64,000 nucleotides of DNA from Bacteroidales bacterium UBA1680 (GCA_002320605.1 DCKG01000017.1:80425-144424), one strand, 5' to 3'; counted from the stretch's first letter, positions 9,208-17,668 are shown. The notes: generated by a model not told the origin, from the sequence alone. Program-made: numbers and translations.

Positions 9208-10779
9208 TTACTTGTAATATTGTTTGTAGACGCGATCGATGACGGCCTTCTTGGATGGGCAGGATGCTGCGAGATATTCAAAGTAAGTCTCTATGTCTCT
9301 GACGTTTGAGTTCAGGGCGAAGAACATGTCTTTCTTGGTGATGCCTTTCTTTTGCAAGTCTTCAAGTGCCTCTGGATGGAACCAGAGATCGTCTTTTTGG
9401 GCGACATCCCTGCCATAACGCTCCTTGTAAAGAGAATATTCCATGAAGTATCCCCACATCTCGCTCACTCCAATTATTCCTTCGTGTTCTCCTTTGCCGC
9501 TACCGTACATGTCCCCTGTCATCGCAAGGTTTGCCAGCATCCTTTCTGTTAGCAGGCCCCAATAATCCTTCCCTGCTCTCGCAAAATGGGAGGCGTGAGC
9601 CAGCTCGTGCATCGTGACTGAAAAAATCTCATCGTACTTGTAGTCCTTGTCTCTTGTCCCGATTGTGATGTCAGGGGCAAAAATCCTTATAACTGAAACA
9701 TAATATTTCAGGTATTTCTTGAGGAGGGTATTGTCTAGCAGCGTGCCATGGTGCATCATTATGGCGCAAGAAGGCTTAATGAGGTCCAGGATCCATATTC
9801 GCAGGTTATGAGGCGGAGGTGTCACGCCGTATGAAGAACATGTGGTGTAATATTCGTAGGCGGCATTATTCACGACGCATCTTCTGAACACTTTATCTCC
9901 AGATTTCGTGTCAATCGTGACGTCTTTGCCAGAGGGGCTGCCCTTCCCTAGTGTTGACGTAGATGCAGTGACTAAAATCTTATTGAATCCGATCTTGAAG
10001 CCGGCCTTGTTCTTGAACCGGATGCTGTAATGAGGCTTGGAAGAGAATTTCTTGTTCAGCTTGTAGTGACCCTTGTCATCGGTGTAATCCTGGCCGAACT
10101 TCACGAACACTCGGCCGATGACTTTAACACCGCATACTCCGAATGTCCTGCTTTGCGGGAATTTGTCATCCACGATTTTGATGTAGCCCTCAGGATGCAC
10201 TTTGCGCCCCCTGGTATCAGGCACGAGCATGTCCCCGTTCCCTGTCTGTTCGAAGGCGGTTCTCTCGACATCGTCCCAGTCGATGTCCTCGAGTCCTTTC
10301 GTGACCATTCCATCTTTAGGAATGTAGCACTCATCGAGGATTTCGTGCCTGATTTCTTCAGGAAACTCGAAATCGGAAGGCACTACGGCATATTGCCAAG
10401 ACACCTCGTCCTTAGGGATGGACGGATCGTGATAATAGTCCCCCTCTGTCTTTATTTCGTAGTCTAGCGGGTAGTCGAACAGCACTGCGCCAAGCGAGTC
10501 CAAGGTGTTCAGATCTTTCTGGCCGTCAGGCAAGAACCTGACATACATGTCAGTCGCAGGTACTTCTACGTCGGCCCTTGTCGGGTAGAGGGCAGAGATG
10601 GCAGCGCTCATGTTTTTCACTGTGTACGGATTTTTCAGTTTCCGCCCCAGCTCGATCATCTCATGGGAAACTGCTTCCTCTTTCTGAATAGGCGTGGCGG
10701 ACTCCTGCGGAGTCCAGTTTTCTTCGTTGCAAGACGCTATCATGAGCGCCGACAGCAACAGACTAAATACTTTTCTCAT
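9208..10779 (-). CDS. Zincin-like (HExxH) lipoprotein, uncharacterised
   Basis: A 523-residue protein with a lipoprotein signal (LLLSALMIASC, residues 7-17). The fourth-quarter segment SVTMHELAHASHF contains HELAH, a HExxH zinc-binding motif. A Glu in GVSEMWGYFMEY about 40-50 residues downstream could be the third ligand, as in gluzincins. The middle part is probably beta-rich. I do not recognise the family, but the motif and exported location suggest a cell-surface metallopeptidase. It stands alone, with its own promoter and an upstream dyad. Confidence 0.65.
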   Translation of the reverse strand: MRKVFSLLLSALMIASCNEENWTPQESATPIQKEEAVSHEMIELGRKLKNPYTVKNMSAAISALYPTRADVEVPATDMYVRFLPDGQKDLNTLDSLGAVLFDYPLDYEIKTEGDYYHDPSIPKDEVSWQYAVVPSDFEFPEEIRHEILDECYIPKDGMVTKGLEDIDWDDVERTAFEQTGNGDMLVPDTRGRKVHPEGYIKIVDDKFPQSRTFGVCGVKVIGRVFVKFGQDYTDDKGHYKLNKKFSSKPHYSIRFKNKAGFKIGFNKILVTASTSTLGKGSPSGKDVTIDTKSGDKVFRRCVVNNAAYEYYTTCSSYGVTPPPHNLRIWILDLIKPSCAIMMHHGTLLDNTLLKKYLKYYVSVIRIFAPDITIGTRDKDYKYDEIFSVTMHELAHASHFARAGKDYWGLLTERMLANLAMTGDMYGSGKGEHEGIIGVSEMWGYFMEYSLYKERYGRDVAQKDDLWFHPEALEDLQKKGITKKDMFFALNSNVRDIETYFEYLAASCPSKKAVIDRVYKQYYK

Positions 10780-10809
10780 AGCGATAAATAGTTAAGATTA
10801 TTTCGAAGG

Positions 10810-10817
10810 CAAATGTA
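10810..10817 (-). promoter_or_regulatory. -7 element of the zincin lipoprotein gene
   Basis: On the minus strand this reads TACATTTG, a perfect TAnnTTTG, 31 nt upstream of the start codon. The -33 position has only TCTG (rc of 10836-10839), which lies inside the dyad at 10821-10859. Confidence 0.55.
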
Positions 10818-10820
10818 TTC

Positions 10821-10859
10821 CAACTTAGCCGGTGACAGAAAATATCACCGTCTAAGTTG
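10821..10859. promoter_or_regulatory. 15-bp dyad over the -33 region of the zincin lipoprotein promoter
   Basis: The arms CAACTTAGCCGGTGA (10821-10835) and TCACCGTCTAAGTTG (10845-10859) are inverted repeats with one mismatch and a 9-nt centre. No T-run follows on either strand, so it does not look like a terminator. Its position over the -33 region suggests an operator. The half-site CGTCTAAGTT recurs at about 62363, upstream of the RAYT gene. Confidence 0.5.
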
Positions 10860-11043
10860 AAAAAACGTAATTTGAAGGGCCTGGAAATAGCATTTTTCGG
10901 TGCTAAAAAATTGCAGAAAAATGTTTTTGGATTTTGCAAATGGCTAAAAATGGCCTCGGGACCTCACGAATTATTGATTATCCGTTGAATTCTTGCTCAG
11001 GCTGCGTTATTTCCCATATTTTCGCATTTTCTGACGAAAAAAT
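10860..11043. other. Intergenic region with no recognised feature
   Basis: Together with its neighbours this makes a gap of over 300 bases between the lipoprotein start and the his leader. It is AT-rich with several A and T runs. I see no open frame, tRNA or convincing hairpin in this part. Confidence 0.5.
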
Positions 11044-11074
11044 TTTGATGCTATGAAAATAATTTACAATTTTG
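11044..11074 (+). promoter_or_regulatory. Putative promoter of the his operon
   Basis: TTTG (11044-11047) and CAATTTTG (11067-11074, one mismatch to TAnnTTTG) are 19 nt apart. Initiation would be near 11080, about 14 nt before the leader peptide start. Confidence 0.55.
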
Positions 11075-11093
11075 TTAGGCGAACTAACAAATA

Positions 11094-11153
11094 ATGTTGA
11101 ACCTATTTCATATTCATTGCCATCATTGCCGCTCGAATCGGGAGGTAAGCTGA
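11094..11153 (+). CDS. His operon leader peptide
   Basis: A 19-codon open frame encodes MLNLFHIHCHHCRSNREVS, with four histidines within six residues (HIHCHH), followed by TGA. It lies between the his promoter and a terminator hairpin that ends just before hisG. This is the classical layout of a ribosome-mediated attenuator: lack of charged tRNA-His would stall the ribosome on the His codons and let an alternative structure form. It is too short to be found by length-based gene callers. The His-codon cluster together with its place in front of hisG is the evidence. Confidence 0.8.
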   Translation: MLNLFHIHCHHCRSNREVS

Positions 11154-11182
11154 CTGTGAGTATCTGGACATAAGATATTTAT

Positions 11183-11226
11183 AAAGACTTGCTTCCTTCA
11201 TGGCCGCAAGTCTTTTTCATTTTTTG
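11183..11226 (+). terminator. Attenuator terminator in front of hisG
   Basis: AAAGACTTGC (11183-11192) pairs perfectly with GCAAGTCTTT (11206-11215), followed by a T-rich run to 11225. It ends about 5 nt before the hisG ATG at 11231. A competing antiterminator could form between GGTAAGC (11144-11150, at the end of the leader peptide) and GCTTCC (11191-11196); this pairing is inferred by eye and has a one-base bulge. Confidence 0.8.
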
Positions 11227-11230
11227 CTAT

Positions 11231-12082
11231 ATGATAAGAATTGCTATTCAGGCCAAGGGCCGATTGAGTGAAGACAGCCTCAGCCTGCTGCGAGAGGTGG
11301 GAATCGATGTAGATGACAGCAAACGCCAGTTCCTTCTGCGTTCCAGCAGCCATCCGGCGGAAATTTTATTTCTAAGGGACGACGACATCCCTCAGGCAGT
11401 AGCTTTGGGCGTTGCGGACATAGGAATCGTAGGCTACAACGAAGTGCTGGAGAAAGGCGAGGACGTGGAGATAATAGATAAACTCGGGTTTGGGAGTTGC
11501 AGGATTTCACTGGCTGTGCCAAAGGGGGAGAATTACGCTGGGCTTGAATATTTCAACGGCAAGAGAATAGCTACGTCTTACCCGAATATCCTGTCTAAAT
11601 TCCTGAATGAAAAGAATATAGATGCGAAAATCAGCGTCATTGAGGGGTCTGTGGAAATAGCCCCTACCGTCGGGATGAGCGATGCCATTTTCGACATCGT
11701 TTCCTCTGGTGGCACCCTCGTCAGCAATGGCCTGAAAGAAGTCGAGAAAGTGGTCTTTTCTCAGGCTGTGCTGATAAAAGGGAAAAACGTCAGCAACGAC
11801 AAACTTTCAGCATTAGAGCAGATAAAATTCCGTCTGAATGCAGTGAGAGACAGCAAAGGTCTTAAATATCTGCTTATGAACATTCCGAATTCGCAAATTG
11901 AAGAGGCCATAAAGATAGTGCCTGCGATGCGAAGCCCGACTATCCTGCCTCTGGCGCAGGAGGGTTGGTCCTCGCTGCACTCGGTGGTGAAAGAGAATGT
12001 GCTCTGGGAGAAGATTGAGCAATTGAAGCAGGTAGGCGCCGAAGGAATATTGGTTCTGTCAGTCGAAAAAATGGTGCTATGA
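11231..12082 (+). CDS. hisG: ATP phosphoribosyltransferase (long form)
   Basis: HisG catalyses the first committed step of histidine synthesis, joining ATP and PRPP. The ATG at 11231 (MIRIAIQAKGRLSEDS) is preferred over upstream alternatives because these would start inside the attenuator terminator. This gives 283 residues, the long form. The PRPP-binding segment SSGGTLVSNGL is near residues 158-168, and the ~75 C-terminal residues are the ACT-like regulatory domain. Having that domain, it should not need HisZ and should be feedback-inhibited by histidine. It overlaps hisD by four bases (ATGA). Confidence 0.95.
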   Translation: MIRIAIQAKGRLSEDSLSLLREVGIDVDDSKRQFLLRSSSHPAEILFLRDDDIPQAVALGVADIGIVGYNEVLEKGEDVEIIDKLGFGSCRISLAVPKGENYAGLEYFNGKRIATSYPNILSKFLNEKNIDAKISVIEGSVEIAPTVGMSDAIFDIVSSGGTLVSNGLKEVEKVVFSQAVLIKGKNVSNDKLSALEQIKFRLNAVRDSKGLKYLLMNIPNSQIEEAIKIVPAMRSPTILPLAQEGWSSLHSVVKENVLWEKIEQLKQVGAEGILVLSVEKMVL

Positions 12083-13365
12083 ATATATTTAAAGTCATTA
12101 ATCCTCCGCAGTCTGCGTGGGACAGCCTGACGAAGCGTCCATCCGAGCAGGATTCTGATATCGAGGAAGGCGTCAGGAATATATTGAGAGACGTTCAGGA
12201 GCGGGGAGATGCTGCCCTGCGAGAGTACGAAAAGCGCTTCGACGGGGCTTCGCTTTCGGGTGGGTTCAAGGTCTCCGAAGAAGAAATCGTGGAGGCGGGC
12301 GAGCTTGTGCCAGAAGATCTTAAGCATGCCATCGCTACGGCATATTCAAATATCCTAAAATTCCATATTGCGCAGCTGCCAAAGGAAATCAGGGTGAAAA
12401 CCTCGCTTGGCGTTACCTGCGTGCAGAAGTCTGTGCCGATTAATAAGGTCGGCCTTTACGTGCCAGGGGGCAGGGCTCCGCTATTTTCCACGGTGCTGAT
12501 GCTATGCATCCCTGCGAAAGTTGCCGGTTGCGAAGACAGCATTCTGTGCACTCCTCCCTCTGCTGAAGGCAAGGCAAATCCCTGTATCATTTATGCTGCC
12601 ACCCTCTGCGGAATGAAGAATATTTTCAAATTGGGTGGTGCGCAGGCTATTGCAGCGATGGCCTATGGCACTGAGAGCATCACGAGGCGAGATAAGATTT
12701 TCGGACCGGGCAATCGTTACGTGATGAAGGCAAAACAGATAGTCGGAATGAGCCAAGTGGCAATCGACATGCCTGCAGGACCTTCCGAAGTGATGGTGCT
12801 GGCCGATGAAACATCACAGCCGTCATTCGTGGCTGCCGACTTCCTGTCTCAAGACGAGCACGGGCCGGACAGCCAGTCAATCCTTGTCTGCACTAATGAA
12901 AGCATCGCAGAAGCCGTTGGGAGTGAAATAAATCGCCAGATGACCAGACTGAGCCGTCAGGAAACGATTGCCAAGTCATTGATGAACAGTAAAATAATCG
13001 TGTTGCCGGATCGAGAGACAATTGCCAGATTTGCCAATGAATATGCCCCTGAGCACCTTATAATCTCTATGCAGGAGCCTTGGGCGATGGCAGAGAAGAT
13101 TTATGCAGCCGGCAGCATATTCATAGGAAATTATTCACCAGAGAGCGCTGGGGACTATGCTTCAGGCACGAATCACACCCTTCCGACAAGTCGCTGGGCA
13201 AGGTCTTACAGTGCCCTCGGGGTGGAATCCTTCATGCGCAGGATGACCATTCAAGAGTTGTCGAAGGAGGGTTTGGAGGGCATTGGCGGTGCCATTGAGA
13301 CCATGGCTCTTGCGGAGGGACTGGACGCTCATGCGGCTGCGGTGAAAGCTAGAATTGAAAAATGA
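12079..13365 (+). CDS. hisD: Histidinol dehydrogenase
   Basis: HisD performs the last two oxidations, histidinol to histidine, using NAD and zinc. At 428 residues it has the usual length. Visible family segments include FGPGNRYVMKAKQ (~213-225), the Gln/His zinc-ligand region DFLSQDEHGPDSQ (~254-266) and NEYAPEHLI (~315-323). It overlaps hisG by four bases, and its TGA stop ends 7 bases before the hisC-hisB ATG, supporting tight translational coupling across the operon. Confidence 0.96.
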   Translation: MNIFKVINPPQSAWDSLTKRPSEQDSDIEEGVRNILRDVQERGDAALREYEKRFDGASLSGGFKVSEEEIVEAGELVPEDLKHAIATAYSNILKFHIAQLPKEIRVKTSLGVTCVQKSVPINKVGLYVPGGRAPLFSTVLMLCIPAKVAGCEDSILCTPPSAEGKANPCIIYAATLCGMKNIFKLGGAQAIAAMAYGTESITRRDKIFGPGNRYVMKAKQIVGMSQVAIDMPAGPSEVMVLADETSQPSFVAADFLSQDEHGPDSQSILVCTNESIAEAVGSEINRQMTRLSRQETIAKSLMNSKIIVLPDRETIARFANEYAPEHLIISMQEPWAMAEKIYAAGSIFIGNYSPESAGDYASGTNHTLPTSRWARSYSALGVESFMRRMTIQELSKEGLEGIGGAIETMALAEGLDAHAAAVKARIEK

Positions 13366-13372
13366 TTTTAAT

Positions 13373-15013
13373 ATGAACATATCGAATTTGATTCGCCCTT
13401 CAATTAAGGCGCTGGATCCTTATTCCACGGCAAGGGACGAATGTGGAGAAAACCGCCCCGAAATATTCCTAGATGCGAATGAAAGCCCGTACGACAACGG
13501 CATCAATCGTTATCCTGACCCTCGTCAGAAGCAGTTGAAGGCAAAGATCGCGGCAATCAAGGGAATTTCTCCCAATCAGCTTTTTCTGGGCAATGGAAGC
13601 GATGAGGCGATTGACTTGATGTACAGGATTTTCGCCACGCCTGGCCAAGACAACGCCGTGCTAATGGCTCCCAGCTATGGAATGTATGAGGTAGCAGCCG
13701 GAATGAATGACGTTGCGGTCAGGAAGGTCCAACTGAAAGAAGATTTCTCGCTGGACGTAGATGGAATGCTTTCTGCCACAGATTCTCGCACGAAACTCAT
13801 GTTCATTTGCTCCCCGAACAATCCTACCGGCAATTCGTTCCCGCAGGAAGACATCGAGAAACTTCTGAGAGATTTCGACGGAGCTGTGGTTCTGGATGAG
13901 GCTTACATAGATTTCTCGAATCGTGGATCCTTGGCTCATCTTATAGAAAAATACCCGAATCTGGTCGTCCTGCAGACGCTTTCCAAGGCTTGGGGGATGG
14001 CAGGCCTGAGAATCGGTCTTGCGATTGCCATGCCGGAAATAGTGGCTACGATGAACAAGGTGAAGTACCCTTACAATATTAATATCCTGACTCAGAAGAT
14101 GGCTCTGACTAAGCTGGACGAAGATGCTAAGGATCGCAGTGTGGCGGAAATCATCGGGGATAGGTTCAGAGTCGAGAAGGCTTTGGCAGAGTGCCCGGAG
14201 GTGCTGAAAATTTATCCTAGCGATTCGAACTTCATTCTGGTTAAGGTTACTGATCCCGAAGGGCTTTATGCAAAGCTATTGCGCAGTGGGATCATCGTCA
14301 GGAACCGCTCGCGGGTGAAAGGCTGCGAAGGCTGCCTGCGAATCACCATAGGCACCCCGTTCGAGAATGACAGGTTGCTGAATGTGCTAGGGGTTGGTCC
14401 TGGCAAAGATAGAAATGGCATTGAACGTCTCGGGGAGCGTCATGTCAGGCTGACAAGGAAAACGAAGGAAACCAGCGTGTCGCTAGAACTGGATTTGGAT
14501 AAGAGCGGCATTTCCGAAATTTCCACCGGCCTTGATTTCTTCGACCACATGCTGGAGCAGATTTCTCATCACGGAGGAGTGTCGCTGAGGGTAAAGGTCG
14601 AGGGCGACTTGCAGGTCGATGACCATCACACGATTGAGGACACGGGAATAGCACTCGGCGAGGCGATTGATGCTGCGTTAGGCGACAAGATGGGCATTGC
14701 TCGTTATGGCTTTGTCCTGCCAATGGATGACTGCGATGCGGCCGTGCTGATGGATTTCGGAGGGCGCACGGATTTTCAGTGGAAGGCTGAGTTCCACCGC
14801 GAGAAAGTTGGCGACATGTCCACCGAGATGTTCCGGCATTTCTTCCAGTCGGTATGCACTGGAGCGAAGTGTAACCTGCACATCGAGGCGAGGGGCGAGA
14901 ACGAGCATCACAAGGCCGAAGCCATATTCAAGGGATTTGCCAGAACCATTAGGATGGCGGCCGCGAAGAATGAATTCCCTTATGAAATCCCTTCTAGCAA
15001 AGGAATATTATGA
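13373..15013 (+). CDS. hisCB: HisC-HisB fusion: histidinol-phosphate aminotransferase + imidazoleglycerol-phosphate dehydratase
   Basis: One open frame of 546 residues codes for two enzymes. Residues ~1-345 are the PLP aminotransferase HisC, with LDANESPYDNG (~31), CSPNNPTGN (~146) and the PLP-lysine segment QTLSKAWGMAGLR (~200). Residues ~352-546 are the dehydratase HisB, with the repeated metal-binding motifs DFFDHMLEQISHHGG and DDHHTIEDTGI and later HIEARGENEHHKAEAIFK. The histidinol-phosphatase (HAD) domain that often precedes HisB in Bacteroidota is absent; HisC occupies that place. The ATG at 13373 is chosen over an in-frame TTG at 13355 that overlaps hisD. Confidence 0.93.
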   Translation: MNISNLIRPSIKALDPYSTARDECGENRPEIFLDANESPYDNGINRYPDPRQKQLKAKIAAIKGISPNQLFLGNGSDEAIDLMYRIFATPGQDNAVLMAPSYGMYEVAAGMNDVAVRKVQLKEDFSLDVDGMLSATDSRTKLMFICSPNNPTGNSFPQEDIEKLLRDFDGAVVLDEAYIDFSNRGSLAHLIEKYPNLVVLQTLSKAWGMAGLRIGLAIAMPEIVATMNKVKYPYNINILTQKMALTKLDEDAKDRSVAEIIGDRFRVEKALAECPEVLKIYPSDSNFILVKVTDPEGLYAKLLRSGIIVRNRSRVKGCEGCLRITIGTPFENDRLLNVLGVGPGKDRNGIERLGERHVRLTRKTKETSVSLELDLDKSGISEISTGLDFFDHMLEQISHHGGVSLRVKVEGDLQVDDHHTIEDTGIALGEAIDAALGDKMGIARYGFVLPMDDCDAAVLMDFGGRTDFQWKAEFHREKVGDMSTEMFRHFFQSVCTGAKCNLHIEARGENEHHKAEAIFKGFARTIRMAAAKNEFPYEIPSSKGIL

Positions 15014-15597
15014 TAACGATCGTTGATTATAAGGCTGGGAATATTCGCTCTGTAGAGAATGCCTTGAAGCGCCTGGAGGCGGATTTTCAGGTGACGTCGG
15101 ATTCGGAGGCGATCAGAACGGCTTCTCACGTGATTCTGCCAGGGGTCGGCGAGGCCTCGAATGCGATGCGCTTTCTCCTGCCGTTGGCAGATGTACTTAA
15201 GAACCTGACTCAGCCTGTCTTAGGAATATGCATCGGGCTCCAGCTGATGTGCGATTCCAGCGAGGAGGGCCCGGCGGAGTGTATGAATATATTCGATTCC
15301 AAGGTGCTGCGTTTCAGGCCATCAGAAGGAGCGAAAATTCCTCACATGGGCTGGAACACCATCGAGAATCTTCGCAGCCCCCTCTTTAGAGGCATTCAGG
15401 AAGGATCTTTCGTCTATTACGTACATTCCTATTATCCAGAATATTCGGATTCAGAGACAGTTGCATCGACTTGTTTCGCAGGCATCACCTTCAGCGCAGC
15501 TATGAACAGGGGTAACTTCTACGGCACTCAGTTCCATCCGGAAAAGAGCGGCCCGGTAGGTGAGAAAATCCTTGAAAATTTTTTGCGAATATGCTGA
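15010..15597 (+). CDS. hisH: Imidazole glycerol phosphate synthase, glutamine amidotransferase subunit
   Basis: HisH supplies ammonia from glutamine to HisF. The protein has 195 residues. It shows MITIVDYKAGNIRSVENAL at the N-terminus, the nucleophile elbow VLGICIGLQLM (Cys near residue 76), and the catalytic His-Glu pair in TQFHPEKSG (~177-185). It overlaps hisCB by four bases and hisA by seven. Confidence 0.95.
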   Translation: MITIVDYKAGNIRSVENALKRLEADFQVTSDSEAIRTASHVILPGVGEASNAMRFLLPLADVLKNLTQPVLGICIGLQLMCDSSEEGPAECMNIFDSKVLRFRPSEGAKIPHMGWNTIENLRSPLFRGIQEGSFVYYVHSYYPEYSDSETVASTCFAGITFSAAMNRGNFYGTQFHPEKSGPVGEKILENFLRIC

Positions 15598-16313
15598 ATT
15601 TCACTGTAATACCTGCTATCGACCTCATTGGCGGCAAATGCGTGAGGCTTACCCGCGGAGACTACGGCAGCGAGAAAGTTTATTCTACGAACCCCATCGA
15701 CGTGGCAAAGGAGTTTGAGACCGTTGGGGTGAAAAGGCTTCACCTTGTTGACCTTGACGGGGCAAAGGCATCGCAGCCTCAGAATCTGAAGACTTTGGAG
15801 GCAATCGCCTCGCAGACAGGGCTGGAAGTCGAATTCGGTGGCGGAATCAAGTCGTATGAGTCCTTGAAATCGGCTCTGGATTCAGGAGCAAGCTACGTCG
15901 TCTGCGGCAGTGTGGCCGTTACCAATCCGGAACAGGCTAAAGACTGGATGGAATGCTATAGAGGAAAGATAATCCTCGGTATCGACATCAAAGACGGTGT
16001 TGTCGCTACCTGCGGCTGGCTGGAAAAATCGCAGCTCGCGGCGGACGATCTGCTGAAATCCTACGACGGATTGGTTTCAGAAGCCGAAATCACTGAAATT
16101 TCACGTGACGGAACCTTGCAAGGCATTGATGCTGAATTTTATGCAGGGATTCAAAAACGTTTCCCGAATGTGCGAATCATCGCAAGTGGCGGTGTGTCCA
16201 GCCTTCAGGACTTGGAGATGCTAAAAGACGTTGGAATTAGCGCCTCTATAGTAGGGAAGGCGATTTACGAAGGTCGAATAAATCTAAAAGAAATATGTTG
16301 GCGAAGCGAATAA
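15591..16313 (+). CDS. hisA: ProFAR isomerase (phosphoribosylformimino-AICAR-P isomerase)
   Basis: HisA is a (beta/alpha)8 Amadori isomerase, 240 residues here. The N-terminal catalytic Asp is in VIPAIDLIGGKCVRL, and VEFGGGIKS and IIASGGVSS mark the phosphate-binding loops. The second Asp lies in EISRDGTLQG. The start context is gaatATG. It overlaps hisF by 19 bases. Confidence 0.95.
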   Translation: MLNFTVIPAIDLIGGKCVRLTRGDYGSEKVYSTNPIDVAKEFETVGVKRLHLVDLDGAKASQPQNLKTLEAIASQTGLEVEFGGGIKSYESLKSALDSGASYVVCGSVAVTNPEQAKDWMECYRGKIILGIDIKDGVVATCGWLEKSQLAADDLLKSYDGLVSEAEITEISRDGTLQGIDAEFYAGIQKRFPNVRIIASGGVSSLQDLEMLKDVGISASIVGKAIYEGRINLKEICWRSE

Positions 16314-17053
16314 TACCTTGTCTGGATGTCAAGGACGGCGAGGTCGTGAAAGGGATTAATTTCGTCGGCCTCCGGGAGGTCGGTGACCCGGTTGAGATGG
16401 GTGCTGAATATTCAAGTCAGGGAGCAGACGAATTGGTGTATCTGGACATCAGTGCTTCGTTCGAAGGTCGGAAAACTTTCACGGAGCTGGTTTCTGCAAT
16501 CTCTGAACGCATAAATATTCCGTTCACGGTCGGTGGGGGCATTTCGTCTTTCGGCGATGCCGCAAGGCTGCTGGATGCCGGTGCCGATAAAATTACCATC
16601 AACACGGCTGCCGTGAATGATCCGTCACTGATTACTCGCATTGCTTCGCGCTATGGTTCCCAATTCGTAGTCGTAGCGATCGATGCCCGCAAGATTACCG
16701 AGGAGTCTTGGCAGGTAACTACCCACGGGGGTAAAATACTTACCGACAAGGAATTATATTCATGGGCAAAAGAGGCAGAGGATAGGGGAGCGGGGGAGAT
16801 CCTTTTCACTTCCATGGACCATGATGGTGAGAAAAAAGGCTATGCAGTAAATGAATATGCCAGATTGTCAGAGCTGCTCTCAATTCCAGTAATCGCCTCT
16901 GGAGGAGCTGGTTCCGTGGATGATATAGCGGAAGTGCTAACGACCGGCAAGGCAGATGCAGCTCTAGCCGCAAGCATATTCCATTTTGGAGAAATCAAAA
17001 TCCCGGACCTTAAGCGGCGGCTGGCAGAAAGAGAAATTTCAGTAAGAATATAA
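16295..17053 (+). CDS. hisF: Imidazole glycerol phosphate synthase, cyclase subunit
   Basis: HisF uses ammonia delivered by HisH to form imidazole glycerol phosphate and AICAR. The protein has 252 residues. The N-terminus MLAKRIIPCLDVKDGEVVKG holds the catalytic Asp11. VGGGISS, FTSMDHDGEKKGY (second catalytic Asp; this segment is usually TSMDRDGTKxGY) and IASGGAGS follow in order. It overlaps hisA and is followed 6 bases later by hisIE. Confidence 0.95.
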   Translation: MLAKRIIPCLDVKDGEVVKGINFVGLREVGDPVEMGAEYSSQGADELVYLDISASFEGRKTFTELVSAISERINIPFTVGGGISSFGDAARLLDAGADKITINTAAVNDPSLITRIASRYGSQFVVVAIDARKITEESWQVTTHGGKILTDKELYSWAKEAEDRGAGEILFTSMDHDGEKKGYAVNEYARLSELLSIPVIASGGAGSVDDIAEVLTTGKADAALAASIFHFGEIKIPDLKRRLAEREISVRI

Positions 17054-17059
17054 ATATTA

Positions 17060-17668
17060 ATGAATATGTTGAATTTTAATGATTTGAAGAAGGGTACCGA
17101 CGGGCTGGTGCCTGCCATCGTGCAGGATGAATTGACGCTCCAGGTGCTAATGCTCGGCTGGATGAATGCCGAGGCGCTGGAAAAGACTCAGGAAACAGGC
17201 TTGGTGACGTTCTGGAGCAGGTCACGTGGCCAGCTCTGGACCAAAGGCGAGACGAGCGGGAATTATCTCCATTTGGTTTCGCTCTCTCCTGATTGCGATT
17301 CCGACGTGCTTCTCGTGCGGGCAAAGCCGGACGGCCCTACATGCCACAAAGGCACGAAGACTTGCTGGGGCGATGCAGTGCCATCCAGCACCGGCTTTAT
17401 CCGTGAGCTTGAGTCTGTGATTCGTGGCCGCCACGAACAGATGCCTGAAGGCTCGTACACTGCCTCGCTTTTCAAGGCTGGGATTCCGAGAATGGCACAG
17501 AAAGTAGGTGAAGAAGCTGTAGAGACCGTGATCGAGGCTGTCAAGGGCGATGACGAAAGACTGATTTACGAGGCGTCTGATTTAATATATCATTTGCTGG
17601 TCCTCCTAGTGAGCAAGGGTTATGGAATAGCAGATTTAGAGAAAGAATTGCAACGCAGACATGGATGA
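17060..17668 (+). CDS. hisIE: Bifunctional phosphoribosyl-AMP cyclohydrolase / phosphoribosyl-ATP pyrophosphatase
   Basis: HisI-HisE fusion of 202 residues catalysing steps two and three of the pathway. The N-terminal HisI half has the zinc-site segments FWSRSRGQLWTKGETSGN (~51-68) and DCDSDVLLV (~78-86), with GPTCHKGTKTCW (~92-103). The C-terminal HisE half has the acidic helices KVGEEAVETVIEA and DLIYHLLVLL, which bind the metal-pyrophosphate. It is the last gene of the operon; no strong terminator is seen after it. Confidence 0.95.
   Translation: MNMLNFNDLKKGTDGLVPAIVQDELTLQVLMLGWMNAEALEKTQETGLVTFWSRSRGQLWTKGETSGNYLHLVSLSPDCDSDVLLVRAKPDGPTCHKGTKTCWGDAVPSSTGFIRELESVIRGRHEQMPEGSYTASLFKAGIPRMAQKVGEEAVETVIEAVKGDDERLIYEASDLIYHLLVLLVSKGYGIADLEKELQRRHG

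Noticed and set aside
10821..10859. Dyad as a terminator
   Set aside because: Neither arm is followed by a T run on its strand, and the hairpin is in front of, not behind, a gene.
13355..13372. Earlier TTG start for hisC-hisB
   Set aside because: It would overlap hisD and adds six residues unlike the HisC N-terminus; the ATG at 13373 fits the family.
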